Made by a program: the position numbers and the translations under genes | The notes under the pieces: generated by a model | The model's input: only the letters and a program-made list of their open reading frames with translations | What the model was told of the DNA's origin: nothing | Database searches by the model: none | Origin: Odontocerum albicorne | Taxonomy: Eukaryota; Arthropoda; Insecta; Trichoptera; Odontoceridae | Assembly (NCBI GenBank): GCA_949825065.1 | Contig: OX463845.1 | Span: forward strand, 30,069,315-30,133,314 | Direction: 5' to 3' | Length of the DNA: 64,000 nucleotides | In this document: one piece after another, positions 21,016 to 32,568 of the stretch | How the letters are laid out: every line of letters begins with the position of its first letter | How positions within the stretch are numbered: position 1 is the stretch's first letter

Positions 21016-22667
21016 AATACTCAACATTTGCAGGAAGCTAATATAAAGAGATTTTGTGTAGAGTTAACCCAAGAGTGGCAAAAAACTGTCTGTGGGAAAA
21101 GCATTCTCAACAGAAGTGAATCCCAGCTATGTTAAATGTTTATCCTTGCGCTTTGTTTAGTCATGCTGAAGCAGATCATTACTATTGGGAATAGGAGGCG
21201 TTGAAAAGGCAAATCTGAAGAAATCATTGGTATTCTTGGTATTAATATTAACTTTTCAATACCATAACCAGTCAAAAACGTAGCTTAATAAAAAAAATCT
21301 TTTAGTGACTTTCAGGCATGTATTATTAAACAATTTTGGTGGACTTATTGCACAGTAAAATAATTTTTCTTTTTTTACTTATTTGACTTTCACTATTGTA
21401 TAAGTTGTACGTATTTAGTGCGCAGATTTTTTTTCATATATATTAAATGTTAAATGTTCTTGGCACCTGTTTGATTATTTTTGGTCAATATTTAAGGATT
21501 TTTCAATATCCATAATATGTAAAGTGTATGAAAATTATCAATAAGAAATTAAAAACATTTTTTATGAGCTTACTATAAATATTTAGATATGTACTATTAC
21601 ATTTTTTGTAGGATTTACTAAATTCTACAATTCTTTTATATATTGTTTTGATACATCTTTTGTAGTTTTTATATGCATCAATGACAATTCTCTTCTGCTT
21701 TAGACATATATTTACTGCTCAGCCTCCTAAAAAGGTAGCGTATTTTTTATACACATAAACCTTCCTCAAGGAATAATCTATAGAATTATCAAACTCCATT
21801 AGATGGTTCTCAAGAACAGTGTGTACATACATACTGACAGATAACGATACTTCCTTCTAGTATAGTAAAAACGTATGTAGATAATAATGTATTTCGATCG
21901 CTTCCAGAAACAGATATGTTGAAACATCTGAAGAATCCACTAAAAGATATTTATAATTAGAAATTGCTTCCAAAAACATATTATTTTTTTTGATTATATA
22001 GTTAGTAGAAAAAGATATTATAATTAAAACATTTGAAGAACCCACAAAAAATATTTTTGATTCTGACCTGGCGATAAGATAAATCAAGAAACTGCTTTTT
22101 AAATATCAAAAAATATTGCACTTGGTTCAATATAATTTGGTTCATTTGGATTATTATATTAGAATTACACATTTATCTTTAGCTCTAATTTAGTTTGTGG
22201 AAAATAAAATATCTCTTTTTGCCTACCCCAACAGAAATGGTGTGATGGCATGTATGTCTTTTTGTATTTATTTAGGACCATTAAAGCTATCAATGTTCTC
22301 TTTGATTATATTTTTTTTAAACTGTAAACCATTTCAAACCTACATTTTTTATCAATATTCATAATTTTTTTTGTAAACACTGCATATCTTATAAAAACAT
22401 GTTTACAAAGTAATTTAAAAGTTACAATTCTATTTCTTAATCGGCTGGTAATGTTGGCTGGTGAAATAAACACATTCCACTATTTTACAAATGTTTATTA
22501 CAACATTTTGCTCTCACCGAGCCTATTTGAAATAGTGAATTTTCAAGAATATATTCCGATTAAGTACAAATGTATTTATAAAGTGCTTCTTTGTGGTTGT
22601 ATAGCTACTTTATATGGTATGAATTTATATTAAGTTCCTTTAACTCTTAATTAGTTGAAGAGTTTAA
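21016..22667. other. AT-rich non-coding DNA with a LINE family A tail scrap
   Basis: No gene is recognised. At 22221-22256 a short piece (GCCTACCCCAACAGAAATGG) matches the 3' tail of LINE family A seen at 15450. Confidence 0.4.
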
Positions 22668-22908
22668 CCCTGAGAGCGCTACGAGAATTTTTTTTTATTG
22701 TCTATCTAGTGCTGATATATATTGACGATTCGGACGTTCGTGATAAATATTTATTTTAAACAACAAAAAAACAAAAAAAACATATTTTTACAACATAAAT
22801 ATATTTTAGAATATGTACCCTTGTATTCTAAATGAATGATATTAATTTAGAATACAAGGGTAGAACAAATTTCTTCCACTGCTATAGCAGTGCGCCGATC
22901 TCTCAGGG
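22668..22908. mobile_element. piggyBac-type MITE
   Basis: A 241-bp non-coding element is flanked on both sides by TTAA (22664-22667 and 22909-22912), the invariant piggyBac target. Its ends are CCCTGAGAG, inverted at the right end as CTCTCAGGG, with CGC/GCG continuing. Inside is a 17-bp perfect inverted repeat, ACCCTTGTATTCTAAAT, around an 11-base loop (about 22819-22863). It must have been moved by a transposase encoded elsewhere. Confidence 0.82.
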
Positions 22909-22913
22909 TTAAG

Positions 22914-22953
22914 AACAAATCCTATCTCATATATTTATGAGATAGGATTTGTT
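22914..22953. repeat. Perfect 18-bp hairpin
   Basis: AACAAATCCTATCTCATA and its exact complement are separated by only TATT. It starts two bases after the TTAA of the piggyBac-type MITE. No matching element structure is seen. Confidence 0.85.
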
Positions 22954-23514
22954 TTATTACGGGTGCTTAAAATGTTATTTGTTTTTTCTCTTTTTTTATA
23001 AAAAATCTGTCATTGAATTTATTTCATATCAAGTAGAAAGGATAAAATTACTTCTTTCAAATATATTTATTTACCTTTTTAATTTCTGGAAAACATAATT
23101 AATTTTATTAATTTTTAATAAGGTTAAATTTTTATCATTAATGTTTCATTTACTATTTGCCACTAGTGAAGTGTAAACATTTGCATATTGATGATCGATA
23201 TGTGATTTAAAAAATAAACTATTCTATAGAGCTGAATTGTAATTTGATTTGAAATAAAAAAAAATCAAGAAATTTGTGATATTTTCAACCTGGTGCATTA
23301 ATATCTTCTGATTATTTTATACCATCCTAATTTTAAACTCTTTTCTCAACTTTTTTTAGCTGTTCATCAGTCTATTTATGCTAAAAACTCTTGTCAGTAA
23401 TATAACGTGTTTCATTCCTGATTTTTTTCTTTTCCCCACGATCCCTTCCTTTTCCTTTGATTGATGATATCTCACTTTATATGAAAAGGAATGTTCGGAT
23501 GATTGGCCATCTTT

Positions 23515-25335
23515 ATTGCACTAGTAGCCTCTGCCCAACATGAGGCGATGAAAGACATATATGAAGAACTGGAAACACAACAAGGAGCTCAGAAAATATA
23601 TAAAATTGCGGCACAAAGAAAAGAGAGGGCTAAATTGATCAGAACCCCTAAGTACATAGAGGATAATGAAGGCAAGTTAATCACTGAAGAAAGTAAAATA
23701 TGTGAAAGATGGAAAGAGATGGACAACCACAACAGGGGCATTTAGCTCCTTGTCTCGCGCCACCACAGAACTACTGAATGAAGAATTTCCGAGAACCTCA
23801 TCCTTCAGAACAACAAATATTTGGGCCAATTGTAGAAATTACTCCTGCAGAAGTAGGGTTGGCCATATGTCAAATGAAAACAGAAAAAGCAGTAGGACCA
23901 GACAATATACCAACTGAATTTTGGAAAGAATGCGGTGAATGGGGACAGAATTGGCTGTGTAAGCTCTTTAATAAAATATTGGCCGGAGTCCCAATGCCAG
24001 ATGAATTCCGAAGAAGCTTTCTCTTTCCCTTCTACAAAAACAAAAGAGACTCCAGGAAATGCGACAACTATAGAGGCATCAAGCTAATATCTCACATTAT
24101 GAAAATCTATGAATGAATTATAAACTCGAGAATCAGGAATTTGGTGGAAATACATGACAACCAGTGTGGTTTCGTATCGGGAAAATTAACAGTAGACACC
24201 ATTCAAACTGTTAGACTTCTTGTCGAAAAACACTGTGATGCCAAGAAAGACCTTCATATGGTCTTCATCGATCTTGAAAAGGCATTTGATTGGGTCCCTA
24301 GAAGTCTAATTTGGGCAGCACTTAGAGCACATAGTGTACCAGAAAAGTATGTACTTGCCATCCAGGACATGTATGATAACGTGAAAACGCAAGTGAGGTG
24401 CACTTCGGGAACTTCACCAGAATTTCCTGTAAAGGTGGGGGTACATCAAGGATCGGTACTCAGTCCGCTACTGTTCATCTTAGTCATGGACTATTTAACT
24501 AACCAGGAAATGAACAGTCTCCTAAAGATCCTACTATTTGCAGACAATATCGTATTAATAAGTGAAAAACATGAAGACCTGCAAAATAGTCTGGAAAGGC
24601 GGAGAAGAATCTTGGAGGACAATGGATTGAGACTGAGCAGAAAGAAAACAGAGTATCTGTACCTACCATTCGAGAACACAAATGCTGTCACTCCCGTAAT
24701 GCAAATGGATGGAGAAACATTACCAAATTGTGACTCCTTTAAGTATCTTGGGTCACTCATCCATAGCGATGGAGGATGTGCAGCAGTTGTAACACATAGA
24801 ATTAGTGTGGGATGGATGAAGTTTAGATCAATGACGGGAGTTCTATGTGATCCGAAAATGCCAGTAAAGTTAAAAGGAAAAGTATACCAAACGATTGTCA
24901 GACCCGCACTCTATGGCTCCGAATGCTGGACGATGTATAACTCTTACTCTAGGCAACTAGAAACTGCTGAAATGCGCATGCTAAGATGGTCAGCTCGCGT
25001 ATCCCTAAGAGACAAAATAAAAAGCTCACGCATTCGTGGAAGCCTAGGTGTTACAGACATCAACAGTAAGATGGAGGAGAGGCGATTGAGATGGTATGGG
25101 CACTTTGGACGCAGAGCACCCTATCACATTGTGAATCAGGCAATCTCCATGGATCTTCCTCAAATAACAACCAGAGGAAGACCAAAGAATTCATGGGTGG
25201 TGCAAAAAGATAACCTGATGCAGAGGCACGGCCTGGGGGACGTAGTCCGGGACAGAAGAGCATACAACCTGAGGACGAGGAGAGCTGACCCCAATAGTCT
25301 TCGCAGACAGTGAGTTGGGATGAAGCCAGGGAGAA
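23515..25335 (+). mobile_element. RTE-clade LINE, 5'-truncated, with target-site duplications
   Basis: The insertion is flanked by an 18-bp direct repeat, GGATGATTGGCCATCTTT, at 23497-23514 and 25336-25353. The 3' end (ATGAAGCCAGGGAGAA) agrees with the 3' end of the 62-bp insertion at 15255, which fixes the true terminus of the family. The coding region starts within the linker before the reverse transcriptase, so the endonuclease is missing. Confidence 0.85.
23530..25313 (+). pseudogene. RTE-type reverse transcriptase, broken
   Basis: Readable order: LINE linker (IYEELETQQGAQKIYKIAAQ), after a frameshift near 23740 the RT start KTEKAVGPDNIPTEFWKECG, CDNYRGIKLISHIMKIYE, a stop at 24114-24116, then DNQCGFVSGKLTVDTIQTVR, FIDLEKAFDWVPR (palm motif A), VHQGSVLSPLLFILV (motif B), LLFADNIVLIS (motif C), LGSLIHSDGG, and the C-terminal WYGHFGRRAP ... 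RADPNSLRRQ end. Motif C should be FADD; the second catalytic aspartate is asparagine, which would abolish polymerisation. With the stop and frameshift this is a dead copy. Confidence 0.88.
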
Positions 25336-25379
25336 GGATGATTGGCCATCTTTGTGGGGTTTATGGGCATATGCTCACT

Positions 25380-25550
25380 TATGTGTTCATGGATTTCGTG
25401 GGGATGGATAGGCATTTTAATGTATTTTGCGATCATGTAACTTGCTTCATTTACTTTTATCTGGTTGGCTGGAAGAGATTGTTGTCAGGCAATAATCCTG
25501 CCAGATTGTATTTGCAATAAAAGTGTTAAATAAATAAATAAATAAATGGA
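25380..25550 (+). mobile_element. CR1-like LINE 3' UTR fragment
   Basis: TCTGGTTGGCTGGAAGAGAT is followed by a small hairpin region and CCTGCCAGATTGTATTTGCA, then a run of AAAT repeats to about 25547. Sequences of this layout recur at 31120, 41175 (reverse) and 44525 with the clearer hairpin GATTGCCACATGGCAATAAG. The layout resembles insect CR1 3' ends, and I assign it on that similarity. Confidence 0.5.
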
Positions 25551-26229
25551 ATACATAAAAAAAAAGATTAATGGAATTTAAATGTAAAGACAGTAGGGAA
25601 GCAGTATTGTTAAGAAACTGGGATTTCTCTTTGTGCCAAATCTGTTTATTGATGACTGTGTATCATCACTTGATTCACAGTTGCTCTAAAGAAGGATATG
25701 TTGATTTCCGAATCACTCTCAGATTCTTGAACCAGCAAGTTCTCCGCCTACCAAGATGTTAGATGTTTTACTTCTTTGAATGTAGCATAACATGTCTGAA
25801 ATATTGCATTCTTTGCACTTGAATTGTTTTAATAATCTTTCTAGACTTCTTCCTTGGATTCATTCCTTACTCTGTCTATCCAGCTTACATGAAGTTTTTT
25901 TCTTTAGACCACATTTCAAACAAAATTTAAGCTTTTTAATAATTTTCCCAGTGAATATCCACTCGAACACCACACAATAGAACAGAGAAGACCAAAATGA
26001 ATATCATGACTGTTGGTTTTAATTGTGGTCTTGTATGCCATGCAGAATGTTGATCTGACTTTTCTATCCTCTCATGTTTCTGGCGTTATTTCAGTTTTCA
26101 TAAATATTACAATACATAAAAAATATGGGGTCCTATCTTTTCTATGAAGATGTACCACATATGCTTAAATATTTTCTGGATCTGTGATTTGTCTATAGAT
26201 TTTTATATATTTTTTGTTTATGTTCAGTT

Positions 26230-27020
26230 TCAGTCCGAATTTATCTTCTTAGACTTTCTATAGACTCTCAAGAGTATTACTGCAGGATTGTCCTCCTGTG
26301 ATGCTGAGCTCCAGCTATCTCTCCATCGTTTTGGGGGTCTCCCTGATGGACGCTGTCCATCCGGCACCCCATGCAGAGCTATGTATGGAATTCTTGTGGA
26401 ATTCATTCTCTGTACATGTTGGTACCAGTATCGTCGACGCTGTCGTCCCCATCTGACCACATCTTTATCCGAATTTATCACAGGTCTTTATCACTTTGAG
26501 AAGTAGAAGGTTTATCACGACTGCCTGCTAATAGCACTGTATCATCTGCATATCTTAAGTAAATCATAATACTCGTAGTGTATACTCAAATAAATAAATA
26601 AATATAGGTTTATTGATAGCAATGTACAATATCCTTAAATTACATATATATTTCAAGATAATGTCGAAGAAAATATATTTGTGAGAGAAGTTATCAAAAG
26701 GTCTGTGCTCATCTCATAACATACCCCCAGTCGAGATACACTCCCACCAATAAAGGGTGAACCTGACCACGAGGAAATCAAATGTTTTTCAGCCCCATAC
26801 CCTACTCCATTAACAATTATACCGTATTGGATATCCTGCAGTACCTAATCAAAGATTTTCTCAAAGTAAATGTTTAATAGCAGTGGAGACAAAATACAGC
26901 CTTGTCTTGTTCCTTTCTTATTGAGCATCTTTTGTATCGGATCTTATTACATTTGCTTTTTGTTATCAGTACAAGTTTCTAATAAATCGAAGATTTGTAC
27001 ATTCAGTTAGGTCGATTTTA
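26230..27020 (-). pseudogene. LINE reverse transcriptase remnant, minus strand, interrupted
   Basis: From about 26955 leftwards the minus strand reads KKGTRQGCILSPLLLNIYFE (RT motif B), NGVGYG, then an inserted repeat (26584-26815), then IMIYLRYADDTVLLAGSRDK (motif C with an intact YADD, about 26510-26570). It ends RRYWYQHVQRMNSTRIPYIA and DGQRPSGRPPKRWRDSWSSA (26245-26430). The catalytic motif survives but stops and the insertion make it inactive. It is a different family from the RTE copy upstream. Confidence 0.75.
26584..26815 (-). mobile_element. Dispersed repeat inserted in the LINE remnant (second copy near 55085-55300)
   Basis: Starts with an AAAT-rich tail and AGGTTTATTGATAGCA, and continues with TCAAAAGGTCTGTGCTCATC, CGAGATACACTCCCACCAAT and the GGGTGAACC region. 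The same blocks, with substitutions, occur on the other strand at 55085-55300. The tail orientation suggests a retroposed 3' end (LINE or SINE) pointing left. No coding capacity. Confidence 0.6.
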
Positions 27021-27497
27021 GTACTTTCATTAAGTTATTGTCTATCACCTTGTTGTATGCTCCAAAATAAAACATAGAAAAGATATATCTCTGCAATATT
27101 GAAATAAAACATGGATACCTAAAAGAGCGTAACGTGTGCCCCTTTCAAAATCTTTTTCAAAATTTAAACTTGCTTTCACCAACGTGATTTCCAATTTAAG
27201 GATCTATTTGATGAATAATTTGTAAAAATATTTTCAGTATGTGACTCACCAAACTTATGGTTCAGTACACTTTTATGCATTCGCCTTTTTTGGTATTGTT
27301 ATAAATTTTTGTCTTAACCAGTCTAGTGAAATAAATTTTGCTTCATATGTTTCATTAAAGTGAGAAAAGTATACTTCCATTAGTCTAAAATGTTTTTACT
27401 TAGTTGGTATTCATGTGCTGGTAGTCTTATTGGCAAACCAGACTACCAGCAGCTAGCAATTCCAGACCCTTATTTTGAGGGAACCCTACATGAGTTA
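27021..27497. other. Non-coding DNA
   Basis: Possible further decayed LINE sequence; nothing can be supported. Confidence 0.3.
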
Positions 27498-27847
27498 TTT
27501 TCTCTACACTAATGATGCCCATCTCTCCAGCCTTTTCTCTACACTAATGATGCCCATCTCTCCAGCCTTTTCTCTACACTAATGATGCCCATCTCTCCAG
27601 CCTTTTCTCTACACTAATGATGCCCATCTCTCCAGCCTTTTCTCTACACTAATGATGCCCATCTCTCCAGCCTTTTCTCTACACTAATGATGCCCATCTC
27701 TCCAGCCTTTTCTCTACACTAATGATGCCCATCTCTCCAGCCTTTTCTCTACACTAATGATGCCCATCTCTCCAGCCTTTTCTCTACACTAATGATGCCC
27801 ATCTCTCCAGCCTTTTCTCTACACTAATGATGCCCATCTCTCCAGCC
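27498..27847. repeat. Minisatellite, 10 perfect copies of 35 bp
   Basis: The unit begins TTTTCTCTACACTAATGATG and ends CCATCTCTCCAGCC. Exactly ten units (350 bp) follow head to tail without a difference that I can see. This implies recent expansion or homogenisation. Confidence 0.95.
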
Positions 27848-28489
27848 TTTTCCCCCTGAAACAAAATATTAGACAGAATCTTTGTCTGAAATTCATTGGT
27901 GATGGGATTTATAGTTAGATTTTTCTGAAAACAAAGGATGTGATCAAATATAACTATAAAGTACAATATTTTAAATACTTACCGATTTTTATAGGCGATT
28001 TTTGGCCGAATTTTTCTCCTTTATTAAAAATATAACTGAGATCTGCATATATGAAAATATTATGCAAATGAATTTGTGCAACTGCATGTTATTTTTTCAA
28101 GCTAAATTTAACCTGATTTTAACATCCCGAAAATTGTGATTTAAGTCTTAGCTATATTATGTTATTTGAACATTCACATGGTTTTTCATTTATTTTTAAG
28201 CAAACGCCAAAATGGTGAAAAAACTAAACAGTTAAGAAAAATATCTTAAAAATATTACAATTATGAGTATTTAACCCCTTAGTCGGGGTCAATACAAATC
28301 CTAACACATTTGGCCGCAACTCATCTGTGAGATTTTTTTTTTAGATTAAAAATTAAATTTATGCTTAGGCTTAAGGGAAAGCTTATCAAAGTGAACTCTT
28401 CACTCATACATGATTATATTACATTTGAACATTTCTTTGCACTTTTCAATAACAAAATTTAAAATTTTCTCATATTGTTTTTCTTAATT

Positions 28490-30440
28490 TTGCTGTGGCT
28501 CAGTCTGGTTAAATGGAAAATAAAGAAAAGAGAAAGCACACGTTTCTAATATGTTTAATTTCACAATGCTTGTGGGTATACAATATTTTTTATGTCTTTC
28601 AGCCACTCTCAGTCTGTCGCGTTTATTGCCGTGCTCGCAAATGATCGCATCACTCCAAGAGGTCAATTCACGATATGATTTGAATTCAAATGAAAGATCG
28701 ATTGCACTGAAAAAGAAGAAAGAAAGTTATAACAAAAAAATATAAAATTGAGAAACATTAAAAAAGGAACTGAATAATATTGTTAAGTTCGTAGACGTCT
28801 TTGTTCTTGGCGGCAGCAATAGCTCGTTCACTATGCCAATCGTGATTCTTATAATTGATTTGAATATTGGTAAATACTTTTTCAACCAATTCTTCTTTTG
28901 ATGTCACAATCACTGATACAGCAGTATTTTCGCAAACGCGTCATTTTGACATAACGTGAAGAAAGCATTTAACGTTGTAGCCGGTGGATTCAGGGCTATT
29001 TGTTGCACATTTGCAGCTCTGAAATAAACGCGTTGTCCATTTTCTAGATGTACTGCTAAGTGAACAACAGCTGGACTTCGTTCATGTATGGGAAATGAAA
29101 GATTTCGCCATACAGCTTCATTGCTGCTTATGTATCTTCCAGCCTGATACTGTGCGATTTCATCGATATGTATGACCGCATTCCCATCCCGTATTCTGGT
29201 TGCACGCCAAAAACTACCATGTAGCTGCCTTTATTCACGTATTGTACTTACAAATGTATTTGATCGATTTAACGGGGTTACAGTATTCCACGTTTATGTG
29301 CGCTTTGTATGTTTTTGATAGCAAAAGCGAATATGCAATAACCCAATGGTTGTCTACTTTGATGTCACCATTTCACATTTGTATGGTTGCTAATTTCCCG
29401 CCATCTTCTGTTGATCTTCTTTATAAAGGATATCCATCGTTTCCTGTAACCGTGTTGGATACTAATGCTCGAGGATATCGCTTAGATCATTTTCCGTCTA
29501 TCATGCATAGTGAATTTGGATTCAGTGTACCGCAAGGTCCATGTATCATATATTTCGTCACAACTTCATGCAAATCCTTATCGACGTCGGCATCGGGTAT
29601 TTCAGCGCACATTACATTGTCGATTTCGTTTGAAGTGATTTTGTCATAGAGCCAGATTAGTACTATATGTGCATGTGGCCATCCTCTCTTTTGCTATTCC
29701 ACTGAGTATATCCAGCAGCGCACAGACCGAAACACTTCATGTTTTACCATGAGCTGTTGTATATCGTCCCAAGCTGAATTGCATGTGAATGTAGTGAATA
29801 GGTCTGGACACCCGTAGTGACGAACATACGCAATTGCATATTGAGCATACTCATGCATATGACGTGGACTGCCTGTATATGAAGATGGCCAAATCGTTAG
29901 TCTTCAAACGTTAGTTGTATTACCGTCATTTACAACTGTATCTCGCAAATGAACGTATTCTTCAGAGCGAAGCTTGGTCTGATTCAAACGAATGAATATA
30001 AAACTAATTAAAAAATCTCCATTTCTATATACGATTTGATATATTTTGAAATATAAACGTATAGATAAAATTAAATTCTATATAAAAAAGATACTTTTGA
30101 TATTCCTAATGACCTATTTCAGCCACTATCAGCCTGTCGCGTACATTCTGTTGAGAACGAACCAGTTCTGAATCTGCAGAACGCGATCGCCGTGCTCGCA
30201 ACCGTGCATCCTCAAGTCTGGCTACACGTCGTTCTGCTGCTTCCTCGAAATTGTGAAACATTAAGTTATGAGACAGTGAAATTCATCCTGGGGTCATATC
30301 AACCTGCACCTTTCCGTCCCCAATTTCCAGCAATTGATGTGAGAATATCTCAGCTGATCGATTGTTTTGCAGCTGGACACGCATTTGTCAAATATTTGTC
30401 CAATAGGAGTATTGTTAAGGAAATACAGAGATAATTGGAA
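28490..30440 (-). mobile_element. Rearranged RepHel Helitron fragment
   Basis: On the minus strand the order is: an N-terminal charged module (EEAAERRVARLEDARLRARR ... ELVRSQQNVRDRLIVAE, 30255-30115), the Rep region (29900-28960), a helicase piece (28920-28775), a second degenerate N-terminal module (about 28690-28590), and a 3' subterminal sequence (GCTGTGGCTCAGTCTGG complement, 28492) shared with the Helitron at 52168. The N-terminal module after the helicase piece is out of order, so the copy is rearranged. The 3' CTAG end itself is not found here. Confidence 0.75.
28960..29910 (-). pseudogene. Helitron Rep (HUH replication initiator) remnant
   Basis: Helitron Rep nicks one strand for rolling-circle transposition. 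Readable blocks are HMHEYAQYAIAYVRHYGCPD and LFTTFTCNSAWDDIQQLM, then GWPHAHIVLIW, the HUH metal-binding motif (about 29665-29680). These are followed by NEIDNVMCAEIPDADVDKDL, YMIHGPCGTLNPNSLCM and TVTGNDGYPLY; further on come YQAGRYISSNEAVWRNLSFP and IHERSPAVVHLAVHLENGQR. Several stops and frameshifts break it. An open plus-strand frame over 29200-29649 is merely the antisense of this region. Confidence 0.85.
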
Positions 30441-30916
30441 CGAATTAAATGTTAAGCAAAGAGAGAGATTATTGGATTTATATGGGTGTATGGTAATACC
30501 TCCTTATCCACGAGGCATTAATTCCAAGAGTCACATTGAATAGCTAAAACCACGAATAGTACTACCCTATCCTATAATTTAAGAATAATTACAACAAAAG
30601 TTATGTAATTTTCATCTCTCTCCCTATCAAAATATCTTGTTTTACTTAAATAATGTTTCTTCTTGTGATGATAGTAATGATAATAATGATTTGATGATAG
30701 TAATGATACAATGAAGTGAATGAGACTCACTGAAGATAAAGTTTATGGCACATAACCGGTAATAGTCAATGAACTTATTCATTCAAAGAGAATGCGCCCA
30801 AATAATAAGACAAATTATTCGTGATGTTTGCGATTCCAACGGTGCATGGGCCAGAATAGCTATCAATTTGAGCAATTGCGATTTCACTTAAGATCTCTTT
30901 AACATATTTCTGGTTA

Positions 30917-31117
30917 TAGTTCGAAAATTCTAGGATGAGTCCTGTGACAGCTCACAAATTTGCCCCAATACAACCTTGTAACGATGTTAAGTAATCAACT
31001 TTAATGTAAGCCTCAATTCTTATAAATAGCAAATTATTTAGGTAAATACATTACATAAGGTTGTATTGGGGCAAATTTGTGAGCTGTCACAGGACTCATC
31101 CTAGAATTTCCGAACTA
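30917..31117. mobile_element. MITE with about 60-bp terminal inverted repeats, TA flanks (mirror copy 35683-35882)
   Basis: TAGTTCGAAAATTCTAGGAT begins the left end and recurs inverted at the right end with one difference. The inverted repeats continue through GACAGCTCACAAATTTGCCC to AATACAACCTT. TA flanks both sides. The element splits a CR1-like 3' end (TTTCTGGTT ... GTTGGAAGAG), which proves insertion. The mirror copy lies in the other arm. Pieces with the same CACAAATTTGCCCCAATACA core occur at about 52800 and 55045. Confidence 0.75.
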
Positions 31118-31739
31118 TAGTTGGAAGAGATTTCCACATGGCAATAAGTCCGCCAGATTGTACTGTACACAACGAAAGTGTAATACAATATTTAAATAAT
31201 CTACGTCTGTTTTCTTTAATTTTGAGTTTTAGTCGTACCTCAATAAATCGCACTTATAGTATATTATTCCCATCAAAAAGTATGACTACGTCCGTGATCT
31301 ACTTAAAAAGACGCTGATCTTCCATCTAGGGGGTTCGAGACCCTTTCCTGTTGTTACCCAAATAAATAATAAAAATGGGTACTAGTTTAGTTTAAAAGTT
31401 CGTTTGGTAACAATACTCATATGCGTTAAACGTGTGCGAATGTTGTTGACTGTCCACGTGTGGTAATATTTCAAATGTATGCGATGACGAACTGTGAGTT
31501 ACTTACATATTTATTATAGTGTTGATCCGAAAACTCCATTACTAGGGTCAAATACGATATTTTCTCCCGGTCACTCTCTTCAACATATCCGCATCATCAA
31601 TTCGGATGTGTTGAAGGATACTATTACAAACGAATGAATTAAGAAGTATTAGAAAGGACCAAACCGAAAGATAGTTCATACCAAAGATGATATTAAGTTT
31701 CTACTAAACACATTTTCATATCCAAACATATTATTTAAA

Positions 31740-32300
31740 CTATGATAAGTCCGCTTAGCATCTGCCTATATAAACTATTCGTGAATGAGATCATCGTTAT
31801 CTTTGATGCCACAGTCCAGTACGGATATTGGTCTCCTCCAAATTCGAAAATAGATTTCCAAATACCAAGTATTATCGACTACCTTGCACACCTCTCAAGA
31901 ACTATATACATACTTCTCACTATATTTTAAAGGGCGTTAAAAGGGACATTGAAAAAAAGGTATCGACAGGAAACAAGATAAACAGAGCACTTAATGTAAT
32001 ATATGTTACACCAACCACGCTACGTCAAAAATACTATAGCAAAAATGACAATTCATTAAAATGAGCTGGTGCCGACCTTGAGGTAAGTGAAGTAGCAAAA
32101 TGACAAAAGTAAGATAACTTCTGCGGAAATGTGTGCACCAAGAAAAATCTGTGACGTTTCAATGTATGAAAAAATGTGGAATTAAGACATCAGAAATGCA
32201 TGCATGGAAAATTTATTTTAAGTATTGTAAGATGAGGAAAAGAGTATTAAGATGGTTTGAACATGTGGAGATTATGAATGACGAAAATAATAATTAACGA
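31740..32300 (+). mobile_element. LINE family A scraps in the inverted-repeat arm (mirror 34500-35060)
   Basis: Fragments such as KKVSTGNKINRALNVIYVTP and, after frameshifts, EMHAWKIYF and RVLRWFEHVEIMNDEN match the C-terminal part of LINE family A at 14810-15480. Both arms carry them in mirror image; the 78-residue open frames at 31828-32064 and 34735-34971 are identical copies and not a host gene. Confidence 0.6.
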
Positions 32301-32568
32301 GTATACACGTCAGTCCAAGTGATGGATAGCTTGTTCGGAGTTTCGGTCCGATGGTAGGACACCTTACTCCTTCATCGGATAAGTTCTGACTGATAAGATA
32401 TTTATTGGAAATTTTTGGATCTTTTTGGGAATCGGGAAAGGATAGGTTTGTGGTAATTGTTTTGATTTTATGAATGATTATGAGAAATTATAAACGATTA
32501 AATACATATATAAATATGATGATATGTACATAATATTAAATACAAATATACATAAATTTGTGTCGTCA

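Larger units (their letters stand above)
30476..32568 (+). repeat. Left arm of a 2.09-kb inverted repeat
   Basis: This arm and 34231-36323 are reverse complements over their whole 2,093-bp lengths, with only a few differences noticed (for example near 30719 and at 31823, and a one-base indel within the nested MITE). From the outside in, the arm holds unassigned AT-rich DNA, a CR1-like 3' end interrupted by a MITE, a sequence with a tRNA-like B box (GGGGGTTCGAGACCC, about 31329), LINE family A scraps (31740-32300), and the 3' UTR of the Jockey-like LINE in reverse (about 32318-32568). Confidence 0.95.

Noticed and set aside
27498..27847. Possible CRISPR-like array
   Set aside because: Units are contiguous with no unique spacers; the genome is eukaryotic. 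It is a minisatellite. The same holds for 60254-60667 and 63152-64000.
29200..29649. 149-codon plus-strand open frame
   Set aside because: It is the antisense of the Helitron Rep region, whose minus-strand frames match family blocks.
30930..30960. GGATGAGTCCTGTGACAG, similar to a hammerhead CTGATGAGTC core
   Set aside because: No GAAA strand or stem II/III arrangement follows; it is part of the MITE inverted repeat.
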